A stretch of 64,000 nucleotides of DNA from CAYOLL01 sp964404765 [NCBI: uncultured Gemmatimonadota bacterium] (GTDB lineage Bacteria; 4572-55). Below are positions 36,239-46,600 of this stretch, in pieces (position 1 is the stretch's first letter; each line of letters opens with the position of its first letter). The stretch lies in NCBI GenBank assembly GCA_964404765.1, contig CAYOLL010000003.1, forward strand, positions 26,457 to 90,456, written 5' to 3'. A program made the position numbers and the translations under genes. The notes beneath the pieces are model-generated. The model had not been told where the DNA came from. It searched no databases and saw only the letters and a list, made by a program, of their open reading frames with translations.

Positions 36239-36373
36239 TTGTAGTGACCGGCTTTAGCCGTCTCTTCTCAAGCAAAAGCACGACTAAAGTCGTTACTACG
36301 AGCCTTTCATGCTTGTTCGTAGTGACCGGCTTTAGCCGTCTCTTCAAAAGACACGACTAAAGTCGTTACTACG
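36239..36373. repeat. Two REP-like pairs upstream of the transposase
   Basis: Two near-identical units (about 36239-36301 and 36317-36373). Each is made of GTAGTGACCGGCTTTAGCCG followed by TC, a short spacer and the inverted partner CGACTAAAGTCGTTACTAC. Paired inverted REPs in this layout resemble BIMEs. They sit between the RAYT start and the end of the next gene. Confidence 0.88.
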
Positions 36374-36380
36374 AGCCTTT

Positions 36381-37808
36381 TTATTGCAGCGTCACCAATA
36401 CCATAATCTGCCCCTTATCGCCGTCAAAGGGTTCTAAGGCTTTGCCCAGGATAGCCCCGACCGCTTTGAGGTAATTGTCGTCGGATACGCGCATGGCGTG
36501 GCCGGGCGTGGGCGAGGTGGTGAGCAGATCGCCGATGCGGATGGGACCGTTTTCCGTGGTGACTTTGCATTGGACGCGGCCCACCAGGGCGACCGGTTTG
36601 TCCGAGGTACCGTCGGTGCGGGAGCCGGCGATGTAACCGGCCTGCTCCTGACTGGAAATGATGCCGGCCACGCTGCGGTCATAAGATTTATCCGACTTTT
36701 TGATGTGCAATGGATTGGCCGGGTCAATGATGACCACATCGCCCATTTCGATGTGCTCCTTGCCGGTCAGATCAAAGGGCTCGGCCACGTCATTACCCGC
36801 GGCTGTAATGCCTCCCAATATCCATAAATCACCTGATTGCAATTTTAGCTTAAATAAATCTACATCACCGGCTCCACCAATGTCACTACTTCTAATGCGA
36901 AACTCAGAGGCTACTAATGGATTATCATAATCAACAACAAAGTCTAACACGCCGACATGCGCTTTTTTATTGAAATGTATTCTCATGCCCGTCTCGCCAA
37001 GCAAGGTATTCCCACTTAAAAACACACTGGGGGATCCTGATAAGGTGTCGTTAGCTGCTACGCTTGTGCATCCAATTCCAATGGTGCCGTAAGGTTGGAT
37101 AACAAAATTAGGAGATTGACCATTACCCTGACCAATATAGAATAAATTCGATTGATCTCGCCCAATACCCCATTTTAACAACCCTTGCTGATAAAAATTA
37201 ACTGACCCAAATGATGCTGGGCCTGAATCAATTGTCAGGCCTGCATGACTTGTGGTTTTAATGGAAACATTGCCTCTAACATCCAGCATCGCTAAGGGTG
37301 TATTTGTGCCAATCCCCACATTGCCGCTTGCTCGGTACACATTCCCGCCGCTTTCCATCCAGGCACTGCCACCACCAGAACCACCGGGCGCATAATGGGC
37401 ATAAGCGACCGGCACAATCCGCTGCTTGGGCGTCAACTCTTGAAAGCCGCTGCCGCTGTTAAACCAGACCCGCACATACAGGTCGGTATTGCCGCTAAAC
37501 AGACCGACCGGCAAAGCGGTCATACCGGTATCGCCCAAAAAGACCGAATACAACCCGTTGGCGTCTACCGCCACGCCAACGCCGGCAGTCGGCTCACCCG
37601 TGCCGTTTAATTGCGAACCGTTGTTTGTCCAGGCCGCCACGTTGTTGACATCACACAGGGCAAACTTAAATGGATAAGTTGCCGCCGCAAAAGGCTGCCC
37701 CGCGCTATTTGTCACCCGTCCCTGAAAGCTAAGCAAATTGGGCAGGGCAAAGACCGCAGAGCACCCTAGTAAAACGATCAAACCGGTAAATAATGCTTTC
37801 TTAAACAT
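36381..37808 (-). CDS. Secreted protein with tail-fibre / peptidase-G2-like C-terminal domain
   Basis: A 475-residue protein starting MFKKALFTGLIVLLG, with a signal peptide (cleavage near VFALP). The start at 37808 is set by a perfect AAGGAGGA site; the frame is open 14 codons further. An N-terminal beta-domain (FQGRVTNSAGQPF, about 25-140) is followed by the NVGIGTNTPLAMLDV motif (about 160-175) found in head or tail-fibre-like proteins. The C-terminal 140 residues (GDVVIIDP, then VAGIIS, then GRVQCKVTTENGPIRIGDLL, then GKALE) match the region seen in proteins with a G2-peptidase or intramolecular-chaperone tail. Probably an extracellular fibre protein; function unknown. Confidence 0.6.
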   Translation of the reverse strand: MFKKALFTGLIVLLGCSAVFALPNLLSFQGRVTNSAGQPFAAATYPFKFALCDVNNVAAWTNNGSQLNGTGEPTAGVGVAVDANGLYSVFLGDTGMTALPVGLFSGNTDLYVRVWFNSGSGFQELTPKQRIVPVAYAHYAPGGSGGGSAWMESGGNVYRASGNVGIGTNTPLAMLDVRGNVSIKTTSHAGLTIDSGPASFGSVNFYQQGLLKWGIGRDQSNLFYIGQGNGQSPNFVIQPYGTIGIGCTSVAANDTLSGSPSVFLSGNTLLGETGMRIHFNKKAHVGVLDFVVDYDNPLVASEFRIRSSDIGGAGDVDLFKLKLQSGDLWILGGITAAGNDVAEPFDLTGKEHIEMGDVVIIDPANPLHIKKSDKSYDRSVAGIISSQEQAGYIAGSRTDGTSDKPVALVGRVQCKVTTENGPIRIGDLLTTSPTPGHAMRVSDDNYLKAVGAILGKALEPFDGDKGQIMVLVTLQ

Positions 37809-37902
37809 GGAGTCCTCCTTTGAAAAGGATAAAATTATTGATGATGACAAGGTTATTCAATCTATACGTTTTTGCGCTAACAACTTGTGATTTCTACGCG
37901 GG

Positions 37903-38799
37903 TTATTGAATTTCCACTTCCGCCGCCGCAAGCCCCACAATCTCCGCAATCGCGCCGGGATCAAAACCGCGCGCTTGCAATTGGCCAATGGTTTTTTGCA
38001 ACTGCATCAGGCGCATATTCTTCTCTTCTTGCGCCTCTTGCTTTGCTTCTTGCGCCTCTTGCTTTGCTTCTTGCGCCTTCGCCTCAGCCTCATGGAGTCT
38101 TTGTCGCAGTGCCTGTTGATCATAAAGATACATCGTCCGCTTGATCTGCATGTCGTATTCGTCCGGCGTCAAACCGGCGGTGTTGGCCATTTGAAATGCC
38201 CGTTCGATGGAAGGTTCAGCCGCCAATGCCTGCGGAATATAGGCCAGGCTGCCGGCGTTTTTGACAAAGAAAATCCATTTATCTACAATCGTGGCTAAAT
38301 CGGCTTCCCCCTTGTCAAACTTCGGCAATTCAATAAAAATAAGCTCGATGTCGCCATTATACTCAATCAGGGTTTCTTTCTCAAGCAGGCGAAAATAGCT
38401 GATCACTTTCTCAAAATCGGGAAACATCTTGAAATCCGTAATGGTCAGGGCAATGACCGGCTCTAGCATGGGATAGGGCAAGCCGGAATCCAACTGAACC
38501 GCATAGGCTTTGGCCGCGTTATACAACACCCGCTTTTCAAAGCCCTCCACATTCAAGACCTGCATCTCGATGATCACTTTTTGGCCGCTTGACAAAACGG
38601 CTTTTACATCCACATAGGTTTCCTTCATCCCCTTCAGCAATGGAATTTGATATGGGTCCACAATCGCCAGATCGGTGATTGTGCTGCCGTCGTCAAAACG
38701 AATCATGGCGTTGAGGAAGCTTAACAAAATGTCCTTCGATTCCTCAGAGCCAAACACCTTTTTAAAGGCAAAATCCGTGCGAACGTCTAAAAATTTCAT
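37903..38799 (-). CDS. Rpn-family recombination-promoting nuclease (PD-(D/E)xK)
   Basis: A 298-residue protein. It begins with the family mark TDFAFKKVFGSEESKDILLSF; the nuclease core is YVDVKAV..KVIIEMQV (about residues 62-82: Asp, then Glu with the lysine position changed to Met-Gln, as in many Rpn proteins). The C-terminal third is a coiled coil with 21-bp direct repeats encoding KQEAQEA heptads, ending in QARGFDPGAIAEIVGL. Rpn proteins are DNA nucleases linked to recombination and phage defence. A GAGGAGGTG site precedes the ATG. Confidence 0.85.
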   Translation of the reverse strand: MKFLDVRTDFAFKKVFGSEESKDILLSFLNAMIRFDDGSTITDLAIVDPYQIPLLKGMKETYVDVKAVLSSGQKVIIEMQVLNVEGFEKRVLYNAAKAYAVQLDSGLPYPMLEPVIALTITDFKMFPDFEKVISYFRLLEKETLIEYNGDIELIFIELPKFDKGEADLATIVDKWIFFVKNAGSLAYIPQALAAEPSIERAFQMANTAGLTPDEYDMQIKRTMYLYDQQALRQRLHEAEAKAQEAKQEAQEAKQEAQEEKNMRLMQLQKTIGQLQARGFDPGAIAEIVGLAAAEVEIQ

Positions 38800-38863
38800 A
38801 ATTGCACCTCCTCATAAAACAGCAAATCATATAGCAGCGTTTCGCCTGCTTATTGGCCGAGAT

Positions 38864-38939
38864 GTTTCCACCTCAGCCGCCGCAAGCCCCATAGTCTCCG
38901 CCATCGCGCCGGTATCAAAACCGCGCGCTTGCAGGTGGC
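38864..38939 (-). pseudogene. Fragment of an Rpn-family gene tail
   Basis: On the minus strand the 76 bp encode LQARGFDTGAMAETMGLAAA followed by EVET, which matches the last 25 residues of the Rpn gene that starts 65 bp away. It looks like the remnant of a second, tandem copy lost by deletion. Confidence 0.8.
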
Positions 38940-38961
38940 GGTATGGTTTGTTGAAAGCGCA

Positions 38962-39183
38962 CTATACCGCCAATTCACCAGCGGCATATTGGACATGCGC
39001 CAGGCGTGGTTCGGTTGCAAAAGAATCTTCCCCAGCAGCATCCAATTCCGGCTTCAGCAACCGCTCCGGGTTCAGTTTCTGCAATTCGATATAGTACTGC
39101 ACTAATTTAAGAGGGTCATTGCCACACTGCGCGAATATTTGGCGGCGAACTTCCCAAATTCTTTCCAGAGTTGGATCGGTCAT
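38962..39183 (-). CDS. Small hypothetical protein after a PIN toxin
   Basis: A 73-residue acidic protein (starts MTDPTLERIWEVRRQIF). The first half is helical with charged residues, and it then has the sequence LQKLNPERLL. I do not recognise a named family, though proteins with an N-terminal RIWEVRRQI-type helix are often found next to PIN toxins. It overlaps the PIN gene stop by 4 bp (ATGA), so it belongs to the same operon. Confidence 0.6.
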   Translation of the reverse strand: MTDPTLERIWEVRRQIFAQCGNDPLKLVQYYIELQKLNPERLLKPELDAAGEDSFATEPRLAHVQYAAGELAV

Positions 39184-39662
39184 GCGATTTCTCCTAACAG
39201 TTCAAGGGGCGTGGTCAAAATCGGCACATAGAGTCCCAACAAGGTGTTGATTTGGCGGATATGAGCAAATTTATTGGCGTTAGCGATATGCTTGCAGTTC
39301 CAGGTCAACAAAATATCGCATTTGTGGTAAGAAGCCAACGCCAAATGCAAAGCATCGCCGCCTGCATTCTGTGGCATCACCTTATGCTGTAAATAAGTCT
39401 GAACGATAACAGCTACTTCCGGTTCAATCGGCACAAAAGAGATATTGTCCAGAAAAGCAACGCACTTGTCTTTCTTGGAATAATCGCCTGCGCTCAATTC
39501 GACTAAAACCGCCTGACTGCTCACGACTTGATACAGGTGGCGATAATCGTCCCACCATTTTCGTGTCCACTCACGGCGGGCAACTGCATTGGAATCGGCG
39601 CGGTCTTCATAGTAAAAACTTGGAATTGAGGTTTCGATGTAAACTTTTGGCTTCTGACTCAC
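39180..39662 (-). CDS. PIN-domain protein (VapC-like toxin)
   Basis: A 160-residue PIN-fold protein. The start KVYIETSIPSFYYEDR has the first acidic site as Glu (ET instead of D-T/S), as in many of these PIN proteins; the second acidic cluster is in LVELSAGDYS, and the third is in NAGGDALHLALA, followed by LLTWNCKHIANA. Predicted Mg-dependent RNase. It is bracketed by two small overlapping genes (4-bp overlaps on both sides), the normal layout for an antitoxin-toxin operon. Confidence 0.82.
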   Translation of the reverse strand: MSQKPKVYIETSIPSFYYEDRADSNAVARREWTRKWWDDYRHLYQVVSSQAVLVELSAGDYSKKDKCVAFLDNISFVPIEPEVAVIVQTYLQHKVMPQNAGGDALHLALASYHKCDILLTWNCKHIANANKFAHIRQINTLLGLYVPILTTPLELLGEIA

Positions 39663-39934
39663 AAAGCTTTCCCCCGCTTTGGCGTGTGATACAAATAATG
39701 ATCAATTTCAGCGGCCCAATCGGCCGGCCCTTCCACCGTGCCAATCATGTTTCCCAATAAACTCCACTCATCCTTGGCTGGCGCAGCTTTTTTGGGCTTG
39801 CGCGGTTTGGCCGGTTTGGCCTGCCGGAGCAATTGCTGCAAAAAGTCTGTGTCCTCCAATAAAATCTGGCGCAAGCTTTCACGGATCAAGTCCTTAAACT
39901 GCGCCGCCGGCATGTTTAGAATCATGGTCTCCAT
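39659..39934 (-). CDS. Small antitoxin-like protein upstream of PIN toxin
   Basis: A 91-residue protein. The N-terminal helices (ILNMPAAQFKDLIRESLRQI) are followed by a basic linker (AKPAKPRKPKKAAP) and an acidic, aromatic tail (WSLLGNMIGTVEGPADWAAE), a pattern common in antitoxins that wrap PIN toxins. No DNA-binding fold is certain. Its stop overlaps the PIN gene start by 4 bp. A GAAAGGAT ribosome-binding site precedes the first ATG. Confidence 0.65.
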   Translation of the reverse strand: METMILNMPAAQFKDLIRESLRQILLEDTDFLQQLLRQAKPAKPRKPKKAAPAKDEWSLLGNMIGTVEGPADWAAEIDHYLYHTPKRGKAL

Positions 39935-39982
39935 TGTAAATCCTTTCTCAAAAAGCTGTAAAGCTAAATCATCTTTGACACA

Positions 39983-40285
39983 TCAGGCCGCCTTTGCCAA
40001 CGGTACAAATAAATCAGGCAGCGCCGGCGTAAGCGTTTGGGCGGCATGGGTTTTCAAGCGGGCGAAAACAATGGGCTTGCCTTCGCTGCCATATTTGTCC
40101 AGCAAATCCAGGTTGTATTGCCGCAGTTCCGGGTCATCATCGGGCAAAATCACCAGTTCAAAATGATCCGGCAAGGCGTTAAACGTCAACGGTTGATTAA
40201 GCAAATACCGCATGACCTCGCCGGTCAGTTGAATGTTGCGCTCGACCACATAGGCCGGAACGGCGGCCGTCATTTTTTTAACCAT
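39983..40285 (-). CDS. DUF5647-like small protein
   Basis: A 100-residue protein with the arrangement ERNIQLTGEVMRYLL, then ALPDHFELVILPDDDPELR, that I associate with DUF5647. It is predicted soluble, with no signal or membrane segment. An AGGAGAT site lies 9 bases before the ATG at 40285. It is the first gene of the small-gene run 38962-40285. Its function is unknown; the context suggests a toxin-antitoxin accessory gene. Confidence 0.65.
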   Translation of the reverse strand: MVKKMTAAVPAYVVERNIQLTGEVMRYLLNQPLTFNALPDHFELVILPDDDPELRQYNLDLLDKYGSEGKPIVFARLKTHAAQTLTPALPDLFVPLAKAA

Positions 40286-40336
40286 TCTTCATATCTCCTG
40301 CGATAATTTTGCCAATTGCCGGTGCTTTGTGAGTAT

Positions 40337-40362
40337 AGGCACGGATTACTAATCCGTGCTAC
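40337..40362. repeat. REP-like hairpin (CACGGATT family)
   Basis: GCACGGATT (40339-40347) and AATCCGTGC (40351-40359) form a perfect stem with a 3-nt loop, bounded by TAG on the left and CTA on the right. It is similar in build, but not sequence, to the hairpins at 5012-5059 and near the RAYT. Confidence 0.75.
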
Positions 40363-40512
40363 AACAGACAGCGCTTTCCGCCTCTTGTATAATTCGTATG
40401 AAAATTATAGTAGCAAAAATGGAAAAAATCAAGTAATATTATAACATACAGGATTTGTATGAAGTAGAATATGAGGTAAAAAATTTAGATTCAATTATCA
40501 TTCATGCATAAT

Positions 40513-40533
40513 CTTGTAACTCCATTTTACAAG
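40513..40533. promoter_or_regulatory. Operator-like inverted repeat upstream of the beta-helix gene
   Basis: CTTGTAA and TTACAAG (7-bp arms, 7-bp spacer) lie about 90 bp before the ATG at 40621, in an AT-rich stretch (about 40400-40560) that must contain the promoter. The symmetry would suit a dimeric regulator, but no regulator gene is adjacent. Confidence 0.35.
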
Positions 40534-40620
40534 TAATATGCTGAAAATGCAAGACTTAAATTCATGGGAAAGGTGTCACATTTTGTAATTCTGAATTTAC
40601 CCAACGAAAGGGGGAACTTC

Positions 40621-43600
40621 ATGCGTAAGTTGTTTTTTGTTCTAATGATGGCCGTTTTTTTACCAGGCCTGGCTATGGCGGCCACGACGGTAAACACCGA
40701 CATCACCACCAACACGACCTGGACCACGGCGGGCAGTCCGTATAACGTCACTACCCACGTTTACGTGCGCAACGGGGCCACGCTGACCATTGACGCCGGG
40801 GTGACGGTGCAGATTTCGCACGGCGTTTATCTGCAGGTGGCCAACGGGTCGGAAGCCGGGGCAATTGTGGCCAACGGCACGAGCGGTTCGCCAATCATCA
40901 TCACCAGCCCGGACGCCAATTCGCGCTTTGCCGCAGTTTACATAAACCCAAATGCGGCTGCCACGAGCTTTACCTATTGTCAATTCAGCAAAGGCGGCAA
41001 CAACGGCGGTTTTGTGATGATCTCCGGTGGCATTGCGCCAAGTTTTGCCAATTGCACGTTTAGCGGCGGCACGACTTCCGGGGTGTATATCTCGGATACC
41101 GCCGCGCCGATCTTTACCAATTGCACCTTTAGCGGCAATGCCGGCTACGGTCTGAATGCCGCTGAAGCTACGGCCGCGCCATCGGTCAGCAGCTCGACCT
41201 TTTCCGACAACGGCAACTTTGCCGCGCGCATCGGGGCCAATTATTTGCCGAATATTTGGAGCGGCAGCGCGCGAGCCGGGAACAACACCTTTACGCCCAA
41301 TGCCAGCAGCAAGAAAAACGCCATCGAAATCATGGGCGGCAATGTGAGTGTGTCCGCGACCTGGGCCGTCCCGCCAAGCGGTTTTTGTTATTACGTAACC
41401 GGCGATGTTTTTATCACCAATATTTCCGGCGGCACACCGACACTGACCTTGATTTCCGGCACGGTCATCAAGTTTGAAACTTACGGTTTATACGTGGCCA
41501 GCAACAACGCCGCTTCGTGGGGCAAATTGGTAGCTAACGGCGTGACATTTACGTCTTACCGCGATGATACGGTCGGCGGCGGCGATACCAACAACGACGG
41601 CCTGGGCACAAGTCCGGGCGGGGCCAACTGGCGCGGGATTTATTTTTATCCATACGCGCAGAACAGTTCGTCTTTGACCAACTGCACCGTGCGCTACGGC
41701 GGCGTCTCTTACGGCACAAACGTGTATGTCAGCGGTCTGTCGCCGACCTTTACCGGCTGCACGTTTTCCAATGCCAACTCACACGGCGTCTTCTTGAACG
41801 GCGTCGCTTCGCCCGTGTTTAGCGGCTGCAATTTTAGCAATAACGGCTCGTATGGCTTATATATAGACGACACGGGGGCTACGCCTTCGGTCAGCGGTTC
41901 CACGTTTTCCGGCAATGGTAATTTTCCCGTGCGCACCGGGGCCAACAATTTGTTGAATATCTGGAGCGGCGCAACGCGGGCGGGCAACAATACTTTTACT
42001 CCGAACGGCAACGGCAAGCAGAACGCTATCGAAATTTTTGGCGGCAATGTCTCCGTGTCCGCGACCTGGGCCATTCCGCCAAGCGGCTTTTGTTATTACG
42101 TAACCGGCGATGTTTTTATCACCAATACGGCTGGCGGAACACCGACACTGACTTTGATTTCCGGCACGGTCATCAAGTTTGAAACTTACGGCTTGTATGT
42201 GGCCAGCAACAACGCTGCCGCCTGGGGCAAATTGGTGGCTAACGGCGTGACATTTACATCTTACCGCGACGATACGGTCGGCGGCGGCGACACCAACAAC
42301 GACGGGCTAAGCACGAATCCGGGCGGGGCCAACTGGCGCGGGATTTATTTTTATCCATACGCGCAAAGCAGCTCCTCGTTGACCAATTCCACGGTGCGCT
42401 ACGGCGGCGTGTCCTACGGCACAAACGTGTATGTTAACAACCTGTCGCCGACATTTACCGGCTGCACTTTTTCCAACGCCAATTCGCACGGCGTCTTCTT
42501 GAACGGCGTCGCTTCGCCCGCGTTTAGCGGCTGCAATTTTAGCAATAACGGCTTGTACGGTTTATATATGGACAACACGGATGCCGCGCCGTCGGTCAGC
42601 GGTTCCACATTTGCCGGCAACGGTAATTTTCCGGTTCGCACCGGGGCCAACAATCTGTTGAATATCTGGAGCGGCAGCACACGCGCCGGCAATAACACCT
42701 TTACACCCAATGGCAACGGCAAGCTCAACGCCATAGAAATTTTCGGCGGCAATGTGAGCGTGTCCGCGACATGGCCGGTCGCGCCGAACGGCTTTTGTTA
42801 TTATGTGACCGACGATATTTTTATCACCAACACTGCCGGCGGAACACCGACACTGACCTTGATTTCCGGCACGGTGCTCAAGTTTGAAACTTACGGCTTG
42901 TATGTGGCCAGCAACAACGCTGCCGCCTGGGGCAAATTGGTGGCTAACGGCGTGACGTTTACATCATACCGCGACGATACGGTCGGCGGCGGCGACACCA
43001 ACAACGACGGCGCGAGCACGAGTCCGGGCGGGGCCAACTGGCGCGGGATTTACTTCTACCCATACGCGCAAGGCAGTTCCTCGCTGACCAATTGCACCGT
43101 GCGCTACGGCGGCGTTTCCTACGGCACAAATGTGTACCTCAGCAGCCTGTCGCCGACCTTTACAAATTGTATGTTTTCCAACGCCAATCAATACGGCGTC
43201 CGACTGACCGGCGTGTCCTCGCCGACATTTACCGGTTGCGGCTTTACCAATAACGGTATCAATGGCCTGTACATGGACAACACGGATGCCGCGCCGTCGG
43301 TCAGCGGTTCCACGTTTTCCGGCAACGGTAATTTTCCCGTGCGCACCGGGGCCAACAATCTGTTGAATATCTGGAGCGGCGCAACGCGGGCGGGCAATAA
43401 TACTTTTACCCCCAACGGCAATGGCAAACTCAACGCCATCGAAATTTTTGGCGGGGAAGTCAGAACATCGGCCACCTGGCCCGTTCCGCCAAGCGGTTTT
43501 TGTTACTATGTGACCGACGATATTTACATCACCAATATTTCCGGCGGAACACCGACACTGACCTTGATTTCCGGCACGGTGCTCAAGTTTGAAACCTACG

Positions 43601-46600
43601 GTTTATACGTGGCCAGCAATAGCGCTGCCGCTTGGGGCAAATTGATTGCCAACGGCGTGACGTTTACATCCTACCGCGACGACACGGTCGGCGGCGGCGA
43701 CACCAACAACGACGGCGCGAGCACAAGTCCGGGCGGGGCCAACTGGCGCGGGATTTACTTTTATCCATACGCGCAAAACAGTTCGTCGCTGACCAATTGC
43801 ACCGTGCGTTACGGCGGCGTCTCCTACGGCACAAACGTATATGTCAGCAGCCTTTCGCCGACGTTTACGAACTGTACATTTTCCAATTCCAACCAATACG
43901 GCGTGCGGCTGGAGGGAACGGCCTCGTCCACCTTTACCGGCTGCAGCTTTATCAATAACGGTTCGTTCGGCAACGGCGCTTCGTATGGCTTGTATACCGG
44001 CACTGTCAATGCGGCGCCGACGCTCAGCGGTTGCACCTTTAGCGGCAACGGTTATTTTCCGGTGCGTATCAGCGCTGCCCATTTGCCGAAAGTCTGGAAC
44101 GGCCCCGGCTCCAACACCTATACGGCCAACGGCAGCGGCAAACTGAACGCCATCGATATCTATGGCGGCACAATTTCATCCAATCTGACCTGGGCCCAGC
44201 CGCCAAGCAATTTCTGTTATTGGATTTCCGATGGCATTACCGTTGACGGCGCATCCGTGCCGACTTTTACGATTGCCAACAACTCCGTGCTGAAATTCAA
44301 CAGCGGCACGGGGCTTTACATTGGAAGCAGCGCGGGCGGCAAATTGATGGCCGACGATGTCACTTTCACCTCGTATCGCGATGACACGGTCGGCGGCGAC
44401 ACCAACAACGACGGCGTGAATCTCCCGGCAGGCGCGGACTGGCAAGCCATCTATTTTTTCCCGAACGCGGCCTCGTCTTCACAAATCGCCAATAGTTCCA
44501 TCTGCTACGGCGGACAAAGCTGGAACACTAACCTTTATATTTCCGGCATGTCGCCGACGATCACTAACACGACGATTTGCAAGGCCAACAATTATGGCGT
44601 CTACACCACCGGCGCGAGCGCCCAACCAAACTTTACCGGCTGCACGCTGAACAATAACGGCCAATACGGTTTGTATGCCCAAACGTCGTCCAAACCGACT
44701 TTTACCGATGGCAATATCTTCAGCAACGGGACGTACGGCGTCTATAACGCCACGTCTAATGTGCTAAACTTCACCAACAACTGGTGGGGCGACAGCAGCG
44801 GCCCGACCCACGCCACCAACCCAACCGGTACCGGCGACGACGTGACCAATAACGTCGACTTTTCGCCGTGGGATTTGACCTCCAACATCCCGGAAAGCGT
44901 GGCCCCGACCAATCTGCTGGCTACCGCCGTGTCCAGTTCACAAATCAACCTGACCTGGACGGATGTATCCTCGTCGGAAAACGGCTTTGTGGTGGAACGC
45001 AAGGCTGGCGCTGATACGTTTGCAGTGGTCACGACGCTGGCTGCCAATACGACCAGTTATAGCAGCACCGGCTTGAATGCATTGACCAATTACATCTATC
45101 GTGTGCGCGGCTTTGTCACCGGCGGCGCGTCCGGCTATTCCAACGAGGCCTCGGCCACCACGCTGTCGGCCTTCAACTGGTCGGTCAATTTGCTGGTGCA
45201 AGGCGACGGACTGGATTTTCCGCTGATTTTCGGCACCAGCCCGACCGCCACCAACGGCTACGAACCCACGCTGGACAGCGACACGCCGCCGCCTGGCACG
45301 GGTTATTACGCCTACTTCAGCATTCCGGTGACGCCCTTGTATTTGGATGCAGACATTCGTTCGTCTTCGGCCAACACGCTAACCTGGACGCTGAAGATCG
45401 TCAACGCCGCGGGTAAGTCCGACACGCTGACCTGGACGCCGGGCAGCCTGCCCGCCACCGGCAGCATGATGATCAACGGCACGATCAATATGCGGACGCA
45501 ATCTATGGCCATTTTTACCGGTGATCAAACTATTACGATCACTTACAGCGCGGCCTATACCGTGACGGTCAATCTGCAAACCGGCTGGAATCTGGTCTCC
45601 GTAGCCGTTGACCCGGACGAGCCGGCGATTCAGGATGTCTTTCCCGGCAAAACGGTCTACACTTACAATCCATTGACCCGCAATTATTACGTGCCGACCT
45701 TTATCGAGCCGGGACGCGGCTATTGGGTGCTAAATCTGAATGAGACCCAAAATGTCAACATCATCGGCGACGCCGTGACAAGCTTCACTGTCAATCTGAA
45801 CGCGGGCTGGTTCCTGCTCGGCGCGACCAATGCCGCCGTGCCCTTTGCCTCGCTGGTAGACGCGCCGGATAATTCGATCATTGCCGGCAGCTTGTTCGCC
45901 TACAACCCAACCACGAATCAATACGAAGCGGCCACCCAGCTTGAACCAAACAAAGGCTACTGGATTGCCTCGCTGAATAATTGCAGTGTGATGGCCACAA
46001 ACCCGACAACGGTTTTCGCGACATTAGAGATTCCATCTTTTGAAAAGATGGAATCTCTGGCGCAAACGGCCTCGCTGTCCATCTGGACACTGGACTTGAA
46101 ACTGACGACGGCCAGCGACGAACGCAACCTCACCATCGGCCAGGCGGAAAATGCCACCGACGGCTTTGACGCTCAATTCGACGCGCTGCTGCCGCCGCTT
46201 GCGCCGGGCGATCAGGCCGCGCTGAACTTCAGTATTGACCACGCGGGCGAAATATTCAGCCGCTATTTGCGCGATATTCGCTCCGCCTTTGCCGATGACA
46301 AAACCTTTGTGTTGACGCTGAACCTGCCCGCCGATGCCCTCCTGACGTGGAACTTGACCGGCGCGCTGCCGTCATCCGCCAAGCTGTATTTAGACGGCCA
46401 AGAAATGGCCCTGTCAAACACGGAAGGCATTGCGTTGAAAGCCTCAACTCAGCCCATCATCTTGACCATCACGCTGGATCAAGCTCTGGCGGTTGATCCG
46501 AATGCCGACGCGGTAACGGAATTTGCGCTGAGCAATTATCCAAATCCGTCCGAGTCCTTCACCACGATTTACTTTGCTATGCCGTATGACGAAACCGTTT

